Assembly (NCBI GenBank): GCA_002366565.1
Contig: DFBJ01000009.1
Location: 62,001-126,000 of the forward strand
Direction: 5' to 3'
Length of the DNA: 64,000 nucleotides
DNA from: Bacteriovoracaceae bacterium UBA3083
Lineage (GTDB): Bacteria; Bdellovibrionota; Bacteriovoracia; Bacteriovoracales; Bacteriovoracaceae
Shown here: positions 40,581 through 50,188 of the stretch, piece by piece
How positions within the stretch are numbered: the first letter of the stretch is position 1
How the letters are laid out: the number at the start of each line of letters is the position of its first letter
Made by a program: the position numbers and the translations under genes
The notes under the pieces: generated by a model
The model's database searches: none
Told to the model about the DNA's origin: nothing
Seen by the model: only the letters and a program-made list of their open reading frames with translations

Positions 40581-42716
40581 TTAAAATCTATATGTTGCTT
40601 TAAGCCCATACATTCTCGGAAGTCCTGGAGAGGAGACTTCTTTATCAAAAGCAGAGTAGTAGTAAGCCTGACTTTCGTAAACTTTATCAAAGAGGTTATT
40701 TACGTAGGCGGTGATAGTATAGGCCTCTTTTTCAAAAGAAATTCTAGTTCCTAGCAGTCCATAACTTCCCATTCTCGTGTGGTTTATATTGTCTCCAAAG
40801 CGGTTGCCAATATATTTATAACTCGCTCTAAGATTTAGATAACCATCAACACTATTTAGGAAGTAGGAGTACTGTGCAAAAGTACTTCCCGTCCAATATG
40901 GAATATTTGCAAGTCTTGCACCCTTTTTATTTAAAACAGTACTGCTTGTTCCTGAGACTGTTTCTTCTTTGAATCTTGAATTTGTATAACCAAGAGTAGA
41001 CCCAAAAGTTAAATCAGTTGTAGCTTTTAGCTTTGCTTCAATCTCTCCACCGAAAACATCAGTATCGATATTTGCGTAAAAGCTTTGGTTGGTTGAAGTG
41101 TCTTTAACTCTTACTTGCTTGTCTTTTATATCGTTAAAAAAGATAGCAGTATTCAGTGTTAACTTCTTTTTGAAGAAGGAAAGTTTAGATCCAATTTCAT
41201 ATGAAAGGGAAGTCGAATCCTCATATGCTGGCTGATCTTTAGATATATCGTTGTAGTTATTAAAGTGGTAAGAAGGATACCCTCCTGATTGATAACCTCT
41301 CGCTATACTTACGTATACATTCTTTGTAGAGCTAAGTTTTGTTGCAAGAGTTAGTTTAGATGTAAAGTCTGTATAGTCAGCTTCACTATTTTGTCTGTAG
41401 TCAGCAATAGTAGTGGAACTATGAATAGATTTAAATTGCTTCTTGTCATGGTTTACTCTTGTTCCAAAAGTAAGTGAGTACTTATCAGCAAACTTCTTTG
41501 TTGCTTCACCAAAAACTGAAAAAGAATCTGATATTAAATTAACATTTTGTTGCTTGAAAACAAATCCACCACTAAATGTTCTAATATGGCTGAGTAGGCG
41601 ATAATTGTTGCGAGAAAAATTTATTCCCCCTGTCCATGATAGATCACTATTATCTTTACTTGATAGCCTGAGCTCTGTGTAATACTGCCTTTGATATTCT
41701 CTTATTGATCTGAATAGTTCGCTTGAATCATTAATGTATTGGTCAGCAAGTGCTGTTCCGACTAAGCTTTCTAGGTAGTCATAAGTAATATAGTAATCAG
41801 CTTCGTCGTACTTGATATTGAAGTCGTAGTAATTAAACGCTCCAATAAAAGTTAAAATTGAATTACTAAAATCTTTTTCTAGTTTTAGAGATGTTGTAAC
41901 AAGGTTTGTTTTATACCTAGGGTCTATGTTTTGATGTGATTTTGGATATCCTGGCTCATTTCTTGAAACTATAAGCGGGTCTGATCCTTCTTTCTTTTGT
42001 AGTCCAATTTTAAAAGTAGACTTGAAAATATTGGTAGGCTTAAACTGAAGAGTATTACTCATTGAGTACGTCTTATTATCACCGAGATCTTTATTTAAAT
42101 AAGTATCTTGGATGTATCCACCTTGTTCTTTATACTTAAGAGAAATCCTATTTTGCAGCTTTTCAGAACCTATCTTGAAATTAGTAGTACCAATTACGGA
42201 TTTTGTTTCTAGATTACCGACCTGTAGAGAGACCTTACTTCCATCCCTGTAGTCTGGCTCTTTTGTATAAATATTTATGGCACCTGCTTGAGTATTTTTT
42301 CCAAATAGTGTTCCCTGAGGACCTCTAAGTACTTCAACACTTTTTATATCAATAAGGTCATTGTCCATAGCGTATCTTGGCAATGGTATTTCATCTAAAT
42401 TAAATCCAACAGATACTTCTTCTGGAAGGTTTAAGTCTTGATTTCCTTGTCCTCGAATGTAAGGCGTTGAGTATCTACCTGAGTTCGATCCAATAAGAGT
42501 GACGTTTGGAGTTGTATCAGTAATATCTCTTACTGTTTCAATACCTGCTTCCTCTATCTGGTATTCATCATAAGTTGTAATACTAATAGGGACTTCTTGA
42601 ATATTTTCTTTTCTCTTTCTAGCAATGATATAAATAGCTTCATTCTCTTCAGAAACTTCCTGAGAAAGTGATAGGTCACTTAAGATGATCATTGAAATAA
42701 ATAGTAAAACTTTCAT
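40581..42716 (-). CDS. iutA: TonB-dependent outer-membrane receptor (ferric siderophore uptake)
   Basis: The 711-residue protein has a signal peptide, a plug domain (VPISITTYDEYQIEEAG, TPYIRGQGNQ, VEVLRGPQGTLFGKNTQAGAIN) and a C-terminal beta barrel ending in the aromatic outer-membrane signature GLKATYRF. It imports a ferric chelate with TonB energy. It is the last gene of the siderophore operon, as iutA is in aerobactin loci. Its sequence looks like the broad TonB receptor group rather than a close IutA, so the symbol rests on position. Length is close to that of IutA. Confidence 0.85.
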   Translation of the reverse strand: MKVLLFISMIILSDLSLSQEVSEENEAIYIIARKRKENIQEVPISITTYDEYQIEEAGIETVRDITDTTPNVTLIGSNSGRYSTPYIRGQGNQDLNLPEEVSVGFNLDEIPLPRYAMDNDLIDIKSVEVLRGPQGTLFGKNTQAGAINIYTKEPDYRDGSKVSLQVGNLETKSVIGTTNFKIGSEKLQNRISLKYKEQGGYIQDTYLNKDLGDNKTYSMSNTLQFKPTNIFKSTFKIGLQKKEGSDPLIVSRNEPGYPKSHQNIDPRYKTNLVTTSLKLEKDFSNSILTFIGAFNYYDFNIKYDEADYYITYDYLESLVGTALADQYINDSSELFRSIREYQRQYYTELRLSSKDNSDLSWTGGINFSRNNYRLLSHIRTFSGGFVFKQQNVNLISDSFSVFGEATKKFADKYSLTFGTRVNHDKKQFKSIHSSTTIADYRQNSEADYTDFTSKLTLATKLSSTKNVYVSIARGYQSGGYPSYHFNNYNDISKDQPAYEDSTSLSYEIGSKLSFFKKKLTLNTAIFFNDIKDKQVRVKDTSTNQSFYANIDTDVFGGEIEAKLKATTDLTFGSTLGYTNSRFKEETVSGTSSTVLNKKGARLANIPYWTGSTFAQYSYFLNSVDGYLNLRASYKYIGNRFGDNINHTRMGSYGLLGTRISFEKEAYTITAYVNNLFDKVYESQAYYYSAFDKEVSSPGLPRMYGLKATYRF

Positions 42717-42726
42717 AAAAAACCTT

Positions 42727-43110
42727 TTAATTATTATATGAGCTAAATAGGTCCAGAACCCATTCTCTAGCTTCTTGATTATTTGTTACTACTGTATACG
42801 GACAAGGCATTGCTAATTGCATGGCCTTACTTGTAAATTTAGCTGTCTTAGATTGTGATCTATTCACTCTCGCAAATCCTATACACCTTTCTTTAAGAAG
42901 TGGTTTATTAGTTTTAAACCAGATAGACATTGACTTCTTTGCTTCTGCTGAGAATCCGGCCTTTCCTTCTGTTGAAAAGATAAGACCAAAGAATTCTTTT
43001 TCAATTAAATCATCAAGTAGCCCTAGGAAGCTTGTCTCATCTTTTTCTTCTCTAGGAGAAGTAATTTCTACTTCAAATATATTTCTTTCAATTTCATTTA
43101 TACTGATCAT
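42727..43110 (-). CDS. Small protein inside the siderophore operon, STAS/SpoIIAA-like fold possible
   Basis: The 127-residue protein has no signal peptide or membrane segment. Alternating strands and helices (MISINEIERNIFEVEI, GLIFSTEGKAGFS, CPYTVVTNNQEAREWVLDLF) recall STAS/SpoIIAA-like single-domain proteins that act on a partner, but this is a weak impression. It lies 9 bases after iucD and 10 bases before the receptor. Standard aerobactin operons have no gene at this place. A regulatory or receptor-linked role is possible; I cannot name one. Confidence 0.6.
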   Translation of the reverse strand: MISINEIERNIFEVEITSPREEKDETSFLGLLDDLIEKEFFGLIFSTEGKAGFSAEAKKSMSIWFKTNKPLLKERCIGFARVNRSQSKTAKFTSKAMQLAMPCPYTVVTNNQEAREWVLDLFSSYNN

Positions 43111-43119
43111 ACGCCCTTC

Positions 43120-44403
43120 TTATTCTTCACCGTAGTCAATGAAGTTTGGTTTAAAGCTAGTGGTTGGGAATATCTCTTCTTCACAAAGAGCATTTATGAC
43201 ATTCGCTGAACGCCATGCCATTAAACTGAGTTGAGGCTCAGATATTCCATGTCCATATCTACTGAAGTTAAATGCAAAAATTTTATTAGTTTTTTCACCA
43301 TCCCACTTAAGAGAGTAGTCTTTATTAAATATAAAGCGTCCCTTTTCACATAGAGGAATATGCTCTTCTAAAAGATCTAGGATTGGTGGGGTAGACTTTT
43401 GAAAACCTGTTGCTAGGATGACAACGTCAGCATTATCAGATTCAAGTTTATCTCTAAAGTCATTTCGGTATGTTAAGTTATAAGATTCACCAGACTTCTC
43501 AACTTTATCTAGCCATCTGTATGGGAGAATTTCAATTTTTCTCTCATCTTTATGAATGTTTTTAACTAAGTATAGTTCATTATACAGCTCTTCTAGATAC
43601 TCTGGAGTATTTCCATCACTTGCTAAAAGTTGGTAGTTGACGATACTTTCTTTTTTTTCATTTTTAAGGGAGAAGAACTGCTTCACATATCCTGGAGTAA
43701 AGTATTCATCTGTAAAAGGAGATGACTCAAGGGGCTCTAGATTCGCTCTTGTTGTGATTAGCTTAATTGAATTAGGTCGTCCCCACTTTTCATTTAACGC
43801 ATTTTTAAAAACTTCTACACCAGTCTGTCCACCACCAACAACAACTAAGTTTTTACCTTCTAAGTTTACAGAGGCAAGTTCTTTAGACTTTGCATGAAAT
43901 ACATCTTTTCCAATAAACTCTCTCGCACACTTTGGCACACTTGGTATTAGACCAGTTCCAAGACAGATATTTTTAGCCGTGAAAACAGCTTTGTTAGTTT
44001 CGATAATAAAGAGATTATTCTTTTGAGTTATATTCTTAACTTTATTTCCAAAGGCAATATTATCACCAAGAGAATCTGCAACCCATCGACAATAAACTTC
44101 AAATTCTTTTCTCGTTATACTTTTTCTACCAGTGTTCATAAAAGAGTAGAATAAACCATTCTTAACTAGGTAGTTTAAAAAAGTATACGGGTTCGTAGGA
44201 TCTGATCCTGTCACAAGATCTTTTAGAAAAGAGGTTTGCATATATGAATCTTGAAAGATTAACTCTCTATGCCACTCAAATGAAGGTTTTTGCTCTAGAA
44301 ATAAACTGTCGAGTTTATTCACTTGCGATGAATGAGCGGCCAGGCTTAAATTAAATGGGCCTACGCCAATTCCTATTAAATCATATATCTTTTCAGTACT
44401 CAT
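43120..44403 (-). CDS. iucD: L-lysine/L-ornithine N-monooxygenase of siderophore synthesis
   Basis: The 427-residue flavoenzyme starts with the family motif LIGIGVGPFNLSLAAH, has the NADPH fold LVVVGGGQTGVEVFKNAL and the ATGFQKSTPP motif near the C-terminus. It hydroxylates the side-chain amine of Lys or Orn, the first step of hydroxamate siderophores. Gene order and two NIS synthetases favour Lys N6-hydroxylase as in aerobactin. It is 8 bases from the preceding synthetase gene. Confidence 0.9.
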   Translation of the reverse strand: MSTEKIYDLIGIGVGPFNLSLAAHSSQVNKLDSLFLEQKPSFEWHRELIFQDSYMQTSFLKDLVTGSDPTNPYTFLNYLVKNGLFYSFMNTGRKSITRKEFEVYCRWVADSLGDNIAFGNKVKNITQKNNLFIIETNKAVFTAKNICLGTGLIPSVPKCAREFIGKDVFHAKSKELASVNLEGKNLVVVGGGQTGVEVFKNALNEKWGRPNSIKLITTRANLEPLESSPFTDEYFTPGYVKQFFSLKNEKKESIVNYQLLASDGNTPEYLEELYNELYLVKNIHKDERKIEILPYRWLDKVEKSGESYNLTYRNDFRDKLESDNADVVILATGFQKSTPPILDLLEEHIPLCEKGRFIFNKDYSLKWDGEKTNKIFAFNFSRYGHGISEPQLSLMAWRSANVINALCEEEIFPTTSFKPNFIDYGEE

Positions 44404-44411
44404 AATATTCC

Positions 44412-46160
44412 TTACTTCCTAGACTCTGAGCCTAGAAAAATTGGGTTCACTATGTCCGAACCAAGCTTAGGCACAGGACGCTCTGAAGAATCACCATATC
44501 CAATTTGAAATCGAACCGTGTTGATAATTACACGTTCAAACTTCTCTCTTAGGAGGTTAACCTCTTTTGGAGGAGGGTTATTCTTATTATATTCTTCAAC
44601 TTCTTTTGCTAGTAATGCGTAGAAGTCAATTTCTTTAAAATTTTCAGTATCATTTAAAATAGTAGAGACAAATCTAAGTAGCGTAACCATATGTCCAGTA
44701 AACAAGTCATGGATTAGGTGAGCTGCTGGCATCGTTCCAATATTTTTAATATCTGGAAGATCGCTATATTTCTCAATGTGCTCATTACTAATTCTTAAGT
44801 CTCCACCAAAGTCTTTTATTGCTACACCAAAAGGTAAGCTATTCTTAGTTCTAAGAATAATATTTTGACCGTGAGAAACTAGGCTTATTCCATACTTTAC
44901 TTGTAGGTGATAAAGTGGAATGACTACATTTTTAAAATAGTGAGAAAGCCAAGTTGATATATCGTTACCAGATTTTCTAATCAATTCTGCAATAAGAGAC
45001 TTTCCTGAATTATCCACAAAGAGTAGGTTTCCAGTCATTAATGATGAAATATTTTTTGATTCATCATTTAATGTTTCCATACTCTGTCTCCATGTAACAC
45101 CTAAGTATTCGTGGTAGCGGTATGGAGCATCTTTTACTTGAAAGAAGAATTTACTTACATAGCTAGCCCCAGCTCTTTCTTTTATAATAGCTAAGTTTGT
45201 TTCTTGAAGTAGAGTATCTTGAGAGATGATTTCTTCTAAGTAGTCTGAAATTGTTACACCAATTTTAATATACTTTTTAGGAAGACCTCTAATGGCCGAT
45301 GTGTTCAGTATCGTTAAAGGTAGTTTAATATCTAGCTTAGCTGGTCTACTAATATTTGAGAGAGTTCTAAGAGATACTTGAGGTCTATATTTATCTCCAA
45401 ATTCACCTAAGTGAATAATTTCTTTATTACTTAACTCAAAAATGAATTGAGTTTGAATAATATTTTCCCACTGCCAAGGGTGCACTGGGATGATGAAGTA
45501 ATTCTCTTTACTCAGTTTATTTTCACTAAAAGAGGTAAGGAGTCTCTCTTTCTCTTTAATATCTAGTGAGTCGTTGAGTATCTCTGTTTCATTAATTGAC
45601 TTAGACAATATGTAAGTAGATTGATCTCTTCTTATGGCAACCCAATGAAGTTTAAAGCCGACTGACTCCTCTGGAGAATAGAGCTGGTTCTCTTTTAGGT
45701 TCCAACCTATTCGTCCCTTATTAAGTAGGGCCTTTGGGTGACCATTAAGAAAAGATTCTCTTTGAACTTCACTCATATCTAAAAGATCTGCAGCTTTAAT
45801 ATTTTTTCTTTTTTCTAAAAGGTGTATATCTCTGACTATTGTATTATTAAGCTCTTCTAAAAAGTTTGATAAAACAATATCTGTTAGAAGAAGTTCTTCT
45901 TGTGCGTCTATAAAAAATTGAGCTGCACTTTTGACTTTGAATTTATTTTTATTTTCAATTCTTACGATTGAATCAACATCAACGACAAGAGATGTCCAAA
46001 TAGTTTTTCTTGCTGAGAATTCATATTGAATTCCAGAGGCCAGAGACAGATTATATACTTCCTTAAGTGTTGGATGAATATTTTCTTCGTAGTATAGTTC
46101 TCCAATTGCTTTAGCAACTAGCTTTTGATTTGCAATTAGGTTTAATTGGCTTAATTCCAT
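44412..46160 (-). CDS. iucC: NIS siderophore synthetase, IucC-like
   Basis: The 582-residue protein belongs to the IucA/IucC family that ligates citrate to amines without a peptide synthetase. Visible marks are FIIPVHPWQWENIIQTQF, LRTLSNISRP, LVSHGQNIILRTKN and the FGGDLRIS region of the active site. In aerobactin synthesis IucC adds the second hydroxamate arm. Length and position after the acetyltransferase fit IucC. Its start overlaps iucB by 10 bases. Confidence 0.9.
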   Translation of the reverse strand: MELSQLNLIANQKLVAKAIGELYYEENIHPTLKEVYNLSLASGIQYEFSARKTIWTSLVVDVDSIVRIENKNKFKVKSAAQFFIDAQEELLLTDIVLSNFLEELNNTIVRDIHLLEKRKNIKAADLLDMSEVQRESFLNGHPKALLNKGRIGWNLKENQLYSPEESVGFKLHWVAIRRDQSTYILSKSINETEILNDSLDIKEKERLLTSFSENKLSKENYFIIPVHPWQWENIIQTQFIFELSNKEIIHLGEFGDKYRPQVSLRTLSNISRPAKLDIKLPLTILNTSAIRGLPKKYIKIGVTISDYLEEIISQDTLLQETNLAIIKERAGASYVSKFFFQVKDAPYRYHEYLGVTWRQSMETLNDESKNISSLMTGNLLFVDNSGKSLIAELIRKSGNDISTWLSHYFKNVVIPLYHLQVKYGISLVSHGQNIILRTKNSLPFGVAIKDFGGDLRISNEHIEKYSDLPDIKNIGTMPAAHLIHDLFTGHMVTLLRFVSTILNDTENFKEIDFYALLAKEVEEYNKNNPPPKEVNLLREKFERVIINTVRFQIGYGDSSERPVPKLGSDIVNPIFLGSESRK

Positions 46161-47149
46161 GGATAACCCTCCTGGAAATAAGTATCTCTATCACAAAGTA
46201 GTAGGGCGGCTCTCTTGTGTGGAAAGTCGAATTCTTTTTCTTTTCTCCAGCACTCAAAGTGATCTATATATCTTATAATTCTCTTGTTATCACTTCTTGG
46301 TTCTCCAGCAAGAAGTTCAGTTCTCTCATCATTTAAGAATGTATAATGGCTTGTTGCTTTAAGTATAGCATCAACGTTTACTCTTCCTAGGCAAGACTCT
46401 TCTCCAATCAGAAAGTGGAAGCCTCTATCAAAGTCAGAGAAATTATAGAAAGGACCTAGTCTATCTTCTTTGGCCCAGTAGAATTCAAAATATCCAATTG
46501 ATTTATTATTAAATTCAAGAATTGTTGGTATGCTGTGCTTATCTTTTAGCCCATCAGCTAGGTACTTTTCTAGCTCAGGCTTACTTTTATTAAGTTCCCA
46601 GAAATTATAAATGAATTTCTTATTATGCCACTCATGGAAGTTATCTAAATCTTTAGAAATGTCTGCGACTCTAAATGAAATAGTAGTATCAATCTCAGAG
46701 TAATATTTCTTGTACAGGAGTTCTCCTGGATCGTAAGAAGGACGTTCAGGATGAGTGACACCAGCTGTAGATATTTCTTTCAGTTCTAGAGTTGGATCTA
46801 CCTTCTTTGCCCATATATTACCTGTCTTTGCAAAAAAATCTCTTGGTAGAATCACTAAATCATTATCAACTAGTTCATTAAAGCTGATATTTTGTTTTAT
46901 AAGTGATTTTTTAAAAATTATAGTAAAAGCTTCTTTCGGGAAGAGATTAAAGATTGACTCAATAGCGATGAGTGTGAATTCGTCACTTATATACTCTAAG
47001 TCTAGTAGAGTGAATGTATTGGTACTTCTTTTAAATGAGCAGTAAACACTTTGTGAGTTGTTACTAATTTGTAATTGATTTGAACTTGTGAGTTCTATTT
47101 CATAGAAGTGCTGTGTACTAAAAGATTGTAGTCTAATTTTCTTATACAT
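46151..47149 (-). CDS. iucB: N6-hydroxylysine acetyltransferase, IucB-like GNAT
   Basis: The 332-residue protein has an N-terminal extension and a C-terminal GNAT domain of the siderophore type: FHEWHNKKFIYNFWELNK, SIGYFEFYWAKEDRLG and LLAGEPRSDNKRIIRYI, close to IucB/RhbD. It transfers acetyl (or another acyl) to the hydroxylated side-chain amine. Overlaps with both neighbouring synthetase genes (8 and 10 bases) show a tightly coupled operon. Confidence 0.9.
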   Translation of the reverse strand: MYKKIRLQSFSTQHFYEIELTSSNQLQISNNSQSVYCSFKRSTNTFTLLDLEYISDEFTLIAIESIFNLFPKEAFTIIFKKSLIKQNISFNELVDNDLVILPRDFFAKTGNIWAKKVDPTLELKEISTAGVTHPERPSYDPGELLYKKYYSEIDTTISFRVADISKDLDNFHEWHNKKFIYNFWELNKSKPELEKYLADGLKDKHSIPTILEFNNKSIGYFEFYWAKEDRLGPFYNFSDFDRGFHFLIGEESCLGRVNVDAILKATSHYTFLNDERTELLAGEPRSDNKRIIRYIDHFECWRKEKEFDFPHKRAALLLCDRDTYFQEGYPWN

Positions 47150-48860
47150 TTGAAGCAGCTCCCTTGATTGGGTTATTTATTGGAATATAAATATCTGCAG
47201 GACTCGTCATTGTATTTTCGTTAATTTCTTTTAAGCAGCACTTATAATTTCCCTTAACCCATAGATATTGCTCATTAAGAAGATAGTCTATGCAGCTTGA
47301 ATCTTTTACTCCATTTTCTTTTAGAGCTCTAATCGATTTGTTTAAAATATGAAGGAAAATTGTTTCATTTTGACCACTTATTTTTGATAAATGAGAAATC
47401 GTATCAAAAGCAGTATTTATAATTAGGTAATAGCAGAATATTTTCTGCCCAAGCTCCGGAGTTAGGATATTCCCATTATCTAGCGCCATCTCTTTGGAGT
47501 AAGGACTATATTGCTTAAATCCTTCTTCACTGTATCCAGTACCCTGACAGTCTCTGAAGAATAGGTTTGTTGGAAAACCATTATTATTTAGCTTTAAAAT
47601 AATATTTTGTTGATGGGCGCCGAGGAAGATTCCAAAATTAGCTTGTGAATCTAATAGAGGAGTGATGACCACTTTTGTAAACTCTGTGAACCAATCTACA
47701 AAATAAGATGAGTCCTCTCTCTGCGTATAGTTATCTAGTATCGAACGTCCCTTTGGGGAAGTCTGATTAAGAGTTGCAAGCAATACAGTACTTTCTTCTT
47801 CACCCTTTATGAAAGGATTCATTCGGCAAGATACAATTGAGTCAATTGCTGTTTCACCTTTTTCATTTTTTAAAGCAGCATAAGCAGGTTCATGTAGAAC
47901 TTTAAACTTTTTCCACTTTTCTTGCAGTCTAATCCCTTCATCTGTTTTAAAGACGTCACTAACTTGAATACCTCTGTCTACTTCAACTTGTTGGAGGTGT
48001 CTTATTGAATTTGTTAGTCTTAAGCTCATCGAAAATTTAAGCATATACTTACAATCTTTTGAGTAGATACTTCTAATTGATGAGGTACTTATCCATTTGA
48101 TTTTTGATTCTTTGTGGAAAAATGAAATTTTATTTTTTGATTCTAAATCTCTAACAAAGTGATTATTTCTAATATGAGAAAGTTGCCATGGGTGAATAGG
48201 CACAAGCTTTTTATTGTTCTTTGTTAATTTCTCAACTTCAGCAGCTCCAAGGCATTCTATTGCAATTGCATTAATCCATGTTGAATCAAAGTCTTTTTCA
48301 TGCTTTTCAAGAACTACGTCTTGATCTGCAATTGCCCATGCAAGAGAGAAGCTCTGTCTATATTCTGGAGAATAGTTTTTAAAGTCTTCTTTATTAAACC
48401 CATCTCTTGCTTTTGGGTAGGGATGAAATGAATGTCCAAGTATCAGTAAACTTTCAGCTTCGATGAAGTTAAGAGTTTTTTTATAATCACTCTCGATTCC
48501 TTCACCTAGATCCTCTAGGAATGTTTGAATATTAGTTTGGCTTTGATGAACTCTATCTTTAAAAGAAGTAATTTGCTCCATATCTGATTGGTTCATTACT
48601 TCGCATGAGTAATTGATAATCCATTCAAGCGACTTCTCTATTTCGACAGGTTTATTATCTATTTTATGATTTAAATTATATTGATGCTTACCTAGGATTG
48701 AATAGATTGCTAGCTCAACTCTAAGAGTTTCCATCTTCTTATTGGTAAACTCTATGAAGTTATCTTCACTACTTGTTTTTATAGTCTCTAATTCAATAAA
48801 CTCTCTTAATAAAGAATTTACCAATGCTTCAAATGTATAAAGTAGTGACTTCTCTCTCAA
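47142..48860 (-). CDS. iucA: NIS siderophore synthetase, IucA-like
   Basis: The 572-residue IucA/IucC family protein has VPIHPWQLSHIRNNHF, KFSMSLRLTNSIRHLQ, FLGAHQQNIILKLN and FFRDCQGTGYS. In aerobactin synthesis IucA attaches the first acetyl-hydroxylysine arm to citrate. It is the first synthetase gene in the operon, and its length is near that of E. coli IucA. It is 2 bases after the exporter gene. Confidence 0.88.
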   Translation of the reverse strand: MREKSLLYTFEALVNSLLREFIELETIKTSSEDNFIEFTNKKMETLRVELAIYSILGKHQYNLNHKIDNKPVEIEKSLEWIINYSCEVMNQSDMEQITSFKDRVHQSQTNIQTFLEDLGEGIESDYKKTLNFIEAESLLILGHSFHPYPKARDGFNKEDFKNYSPEYRQSFSLAWAIADQDVVLEKHEKDFDSTWINAIAIECLGAAEVEKLTKNNKKLVPIHPWQLSHIRNNHFVRDLESKNKISFFHKESKIKWISTSSIRSIYSKDCKYMLKFSMSLRLTNSIRHLQQVEVDRGIQVSDVFKTDEGIRLQEKWKKFKVLHEPAYAALKNEKGETAIDSIVSCRMNPFIKGEEESTVLLATLNQTSPKGRSILDNYTQREDSSYFVDWFTEFTKVVITPLLDSQANFGIFLGAHQQNIILKLNNNGFPTNLFFRDCQGTGYSEEGFKQYSPYSKEMALDNGNILTPELGQKIFCYYLIINTAFDTISHLSKISGQNETIFLHILNKSIRALKENGVKDSSCIDYLLNEQYLWVKGNYKCCLKEINENTMTSPADIYIPINNPIKGAASNV

Positions 48861-48862
48861 GT

Positions 48863-50104
48863 TTAGCTCTCTTTTACTTCTAGGTTAACTGCTGGTGTTC
48901 TTTCTTTAATAATTAAAACAAAAACTAAAGTCATGATTGTGAAAGATACAAAGAATACAACTGCTTTTTCAGGTACTAGATGTAGTTTCATAGATAAAGC
49001 AATCAGTCCTGCTCCCACTGCATATCCAAATGAGTGAGCAACACTTGCCAATCCAAGCTTCTTTCCAAAAACAGTTTCTTTAGTCTTTGTTTTCTTAGAG
49101 TTACTAATTAATGAAAGATAAACAGGAGGTATAAGTGCTGTCGCAAACGAAATGAAGATAATTGATATCCATATTGACTGTTCATTCTTTGAGTACATTA
49201 GAACGATTGAACCAATAACTAATGAGCTTGCACCTATGAGAACTCGAGGAACCCACTTAGATTTTAAAAGCCATATACTTAACTGTTGAACTAATAAGGC
49301 CGTAATACTAAGAACTAGAATAATCTTGGCAAATAATATTGTTGCATCTTTTCCATCAATATGAAGAACTTCTTTTAAATGGTGTCCTAAGAACGTATGT
49401 ATAATTCCAATAAAACTTGTAAAAATCATAGCAAGTAGAATTGGGTATAGAGCTTCTTTTATACTTAATTTCCAACTCTCAAGTACTGCCTTAAGTTTTA
49501 TTTCTGTTTTTGAACTTTCATTTTGTATATTTGCGTCTGAAGTCAGGAAACAGCTAGTAGCAAGTGTGAAAATCCAGATTGTTGCAGCATAGATAATGAG
49601 TTCAAAATTTACTTGTTTAAATAATATAAGGATCGGACCTAAGATTCTTCCAAGGTTTAAGCACATTGAGTTCCTCGTTAGGACTTTTATATGCTCTGTT
49701 TTACTAATTAGGTCTAGTTGCCATGCTTGTGAAACGGGAACTATTGCCGAGGCTAAAAGACCGTAGATAATTCTACTCGCAAAGACCATTGCAATTTTCA
49801 CACTTAGCGGAGTCGTCGTATTGAAAATAAATAGAAGTGCCATAAGAACAAAAGAGATAGTCATCCCTAGCATTCCAAAACTTAGAACTCTCTTTCGTCC
49901 AAGTTTATCACTCTTAGCCGCCCAGAAGGGACCCATGAATGAAAATATGAGTGAACCTACACTAATTGCTCCTATAATATTTGCAGTAACAACACCTGTT
50001 TTTTCTGCAATATATGGAATTGTTGTGTAGAGAATCATCTGTACACAACTAAAGGTAAGTGTATTTAGGTAAGCTATAAAAAGTTTGGACTTGTTATTAT
50101 TCAT
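48863..50104 (-). CDS. MFS transporter, probable siderophore exporter (ShiF-like)
   Basis: The 413-residue protein has 12 membrane segments with the MFS loop motif AAKSDKLGRKRVLSFGMLGM between helices 2 and 3. It is the promoter-proximal gene before iucA, the place of shiF in aerobactin loci, and probably exports the finished siderophore. Its own start is only about 20 bases below a terminator-like hairpin, so how it is transcribed is unclear. No obvious Fur box was found by eye in the small gap. Confidence 0.87.
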   Translation of the reverse strand: MNNNKSKLFIAYLNTLTFSCVQMILYTTIPYIAEKTGVVTANIIGAISVGSLIFSFMGPFWAAKSDKLGRKRVLSFGMLGMTISFVLMALLFIFNTTTPLSVKIAMVFASRIIYGLLASAIVPVSQAWQLDLISKTEHIKVLTRNSMCLNLGRILGPILILFKQVNFELIIYAATIWIFTLATSCFLTSDANIQNESSKTEIKLKAVLESWKLSIKEALYPILLAMIFTSFIGIIHTFLGHHLKEVLHIDGKDATILFAKIILVLSITALLVQQLSIWLLKSKWVPRVLIGASSLVIGSIVLMYSKNEQSIWISIIFISFATALIPPVYLSLISNSKKTKTKETVFGKKLGLASVAHSFGYAVGAGLIALSMKLHLVPEKAVVFFVSFTIMTLVFVLIIKERTPAVNLEVKES

Positions 50105-50123
50105 TTTCTTATCTTCTTAAATG

Positions 50124-50161
50124 CAAAAAAGAGGCTTCCAAAATTAATTGTTAGCCTCTTC
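50124..50161 (-). terminator. Terminator/possible attenuator before the siderophore operon
   Basis: On the minus strand GAGGCT and AGCCTC form a stem around an A/T-rich loop and are followed by six T (50130-50125). It ends the upstream secreted-protein gene but lies only about 20 bases before the exporter ATG. Confidence 0.75.
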
Positions 50162-50188
50162 GTTTTTTATTAATTTTTAAAAAATTAA

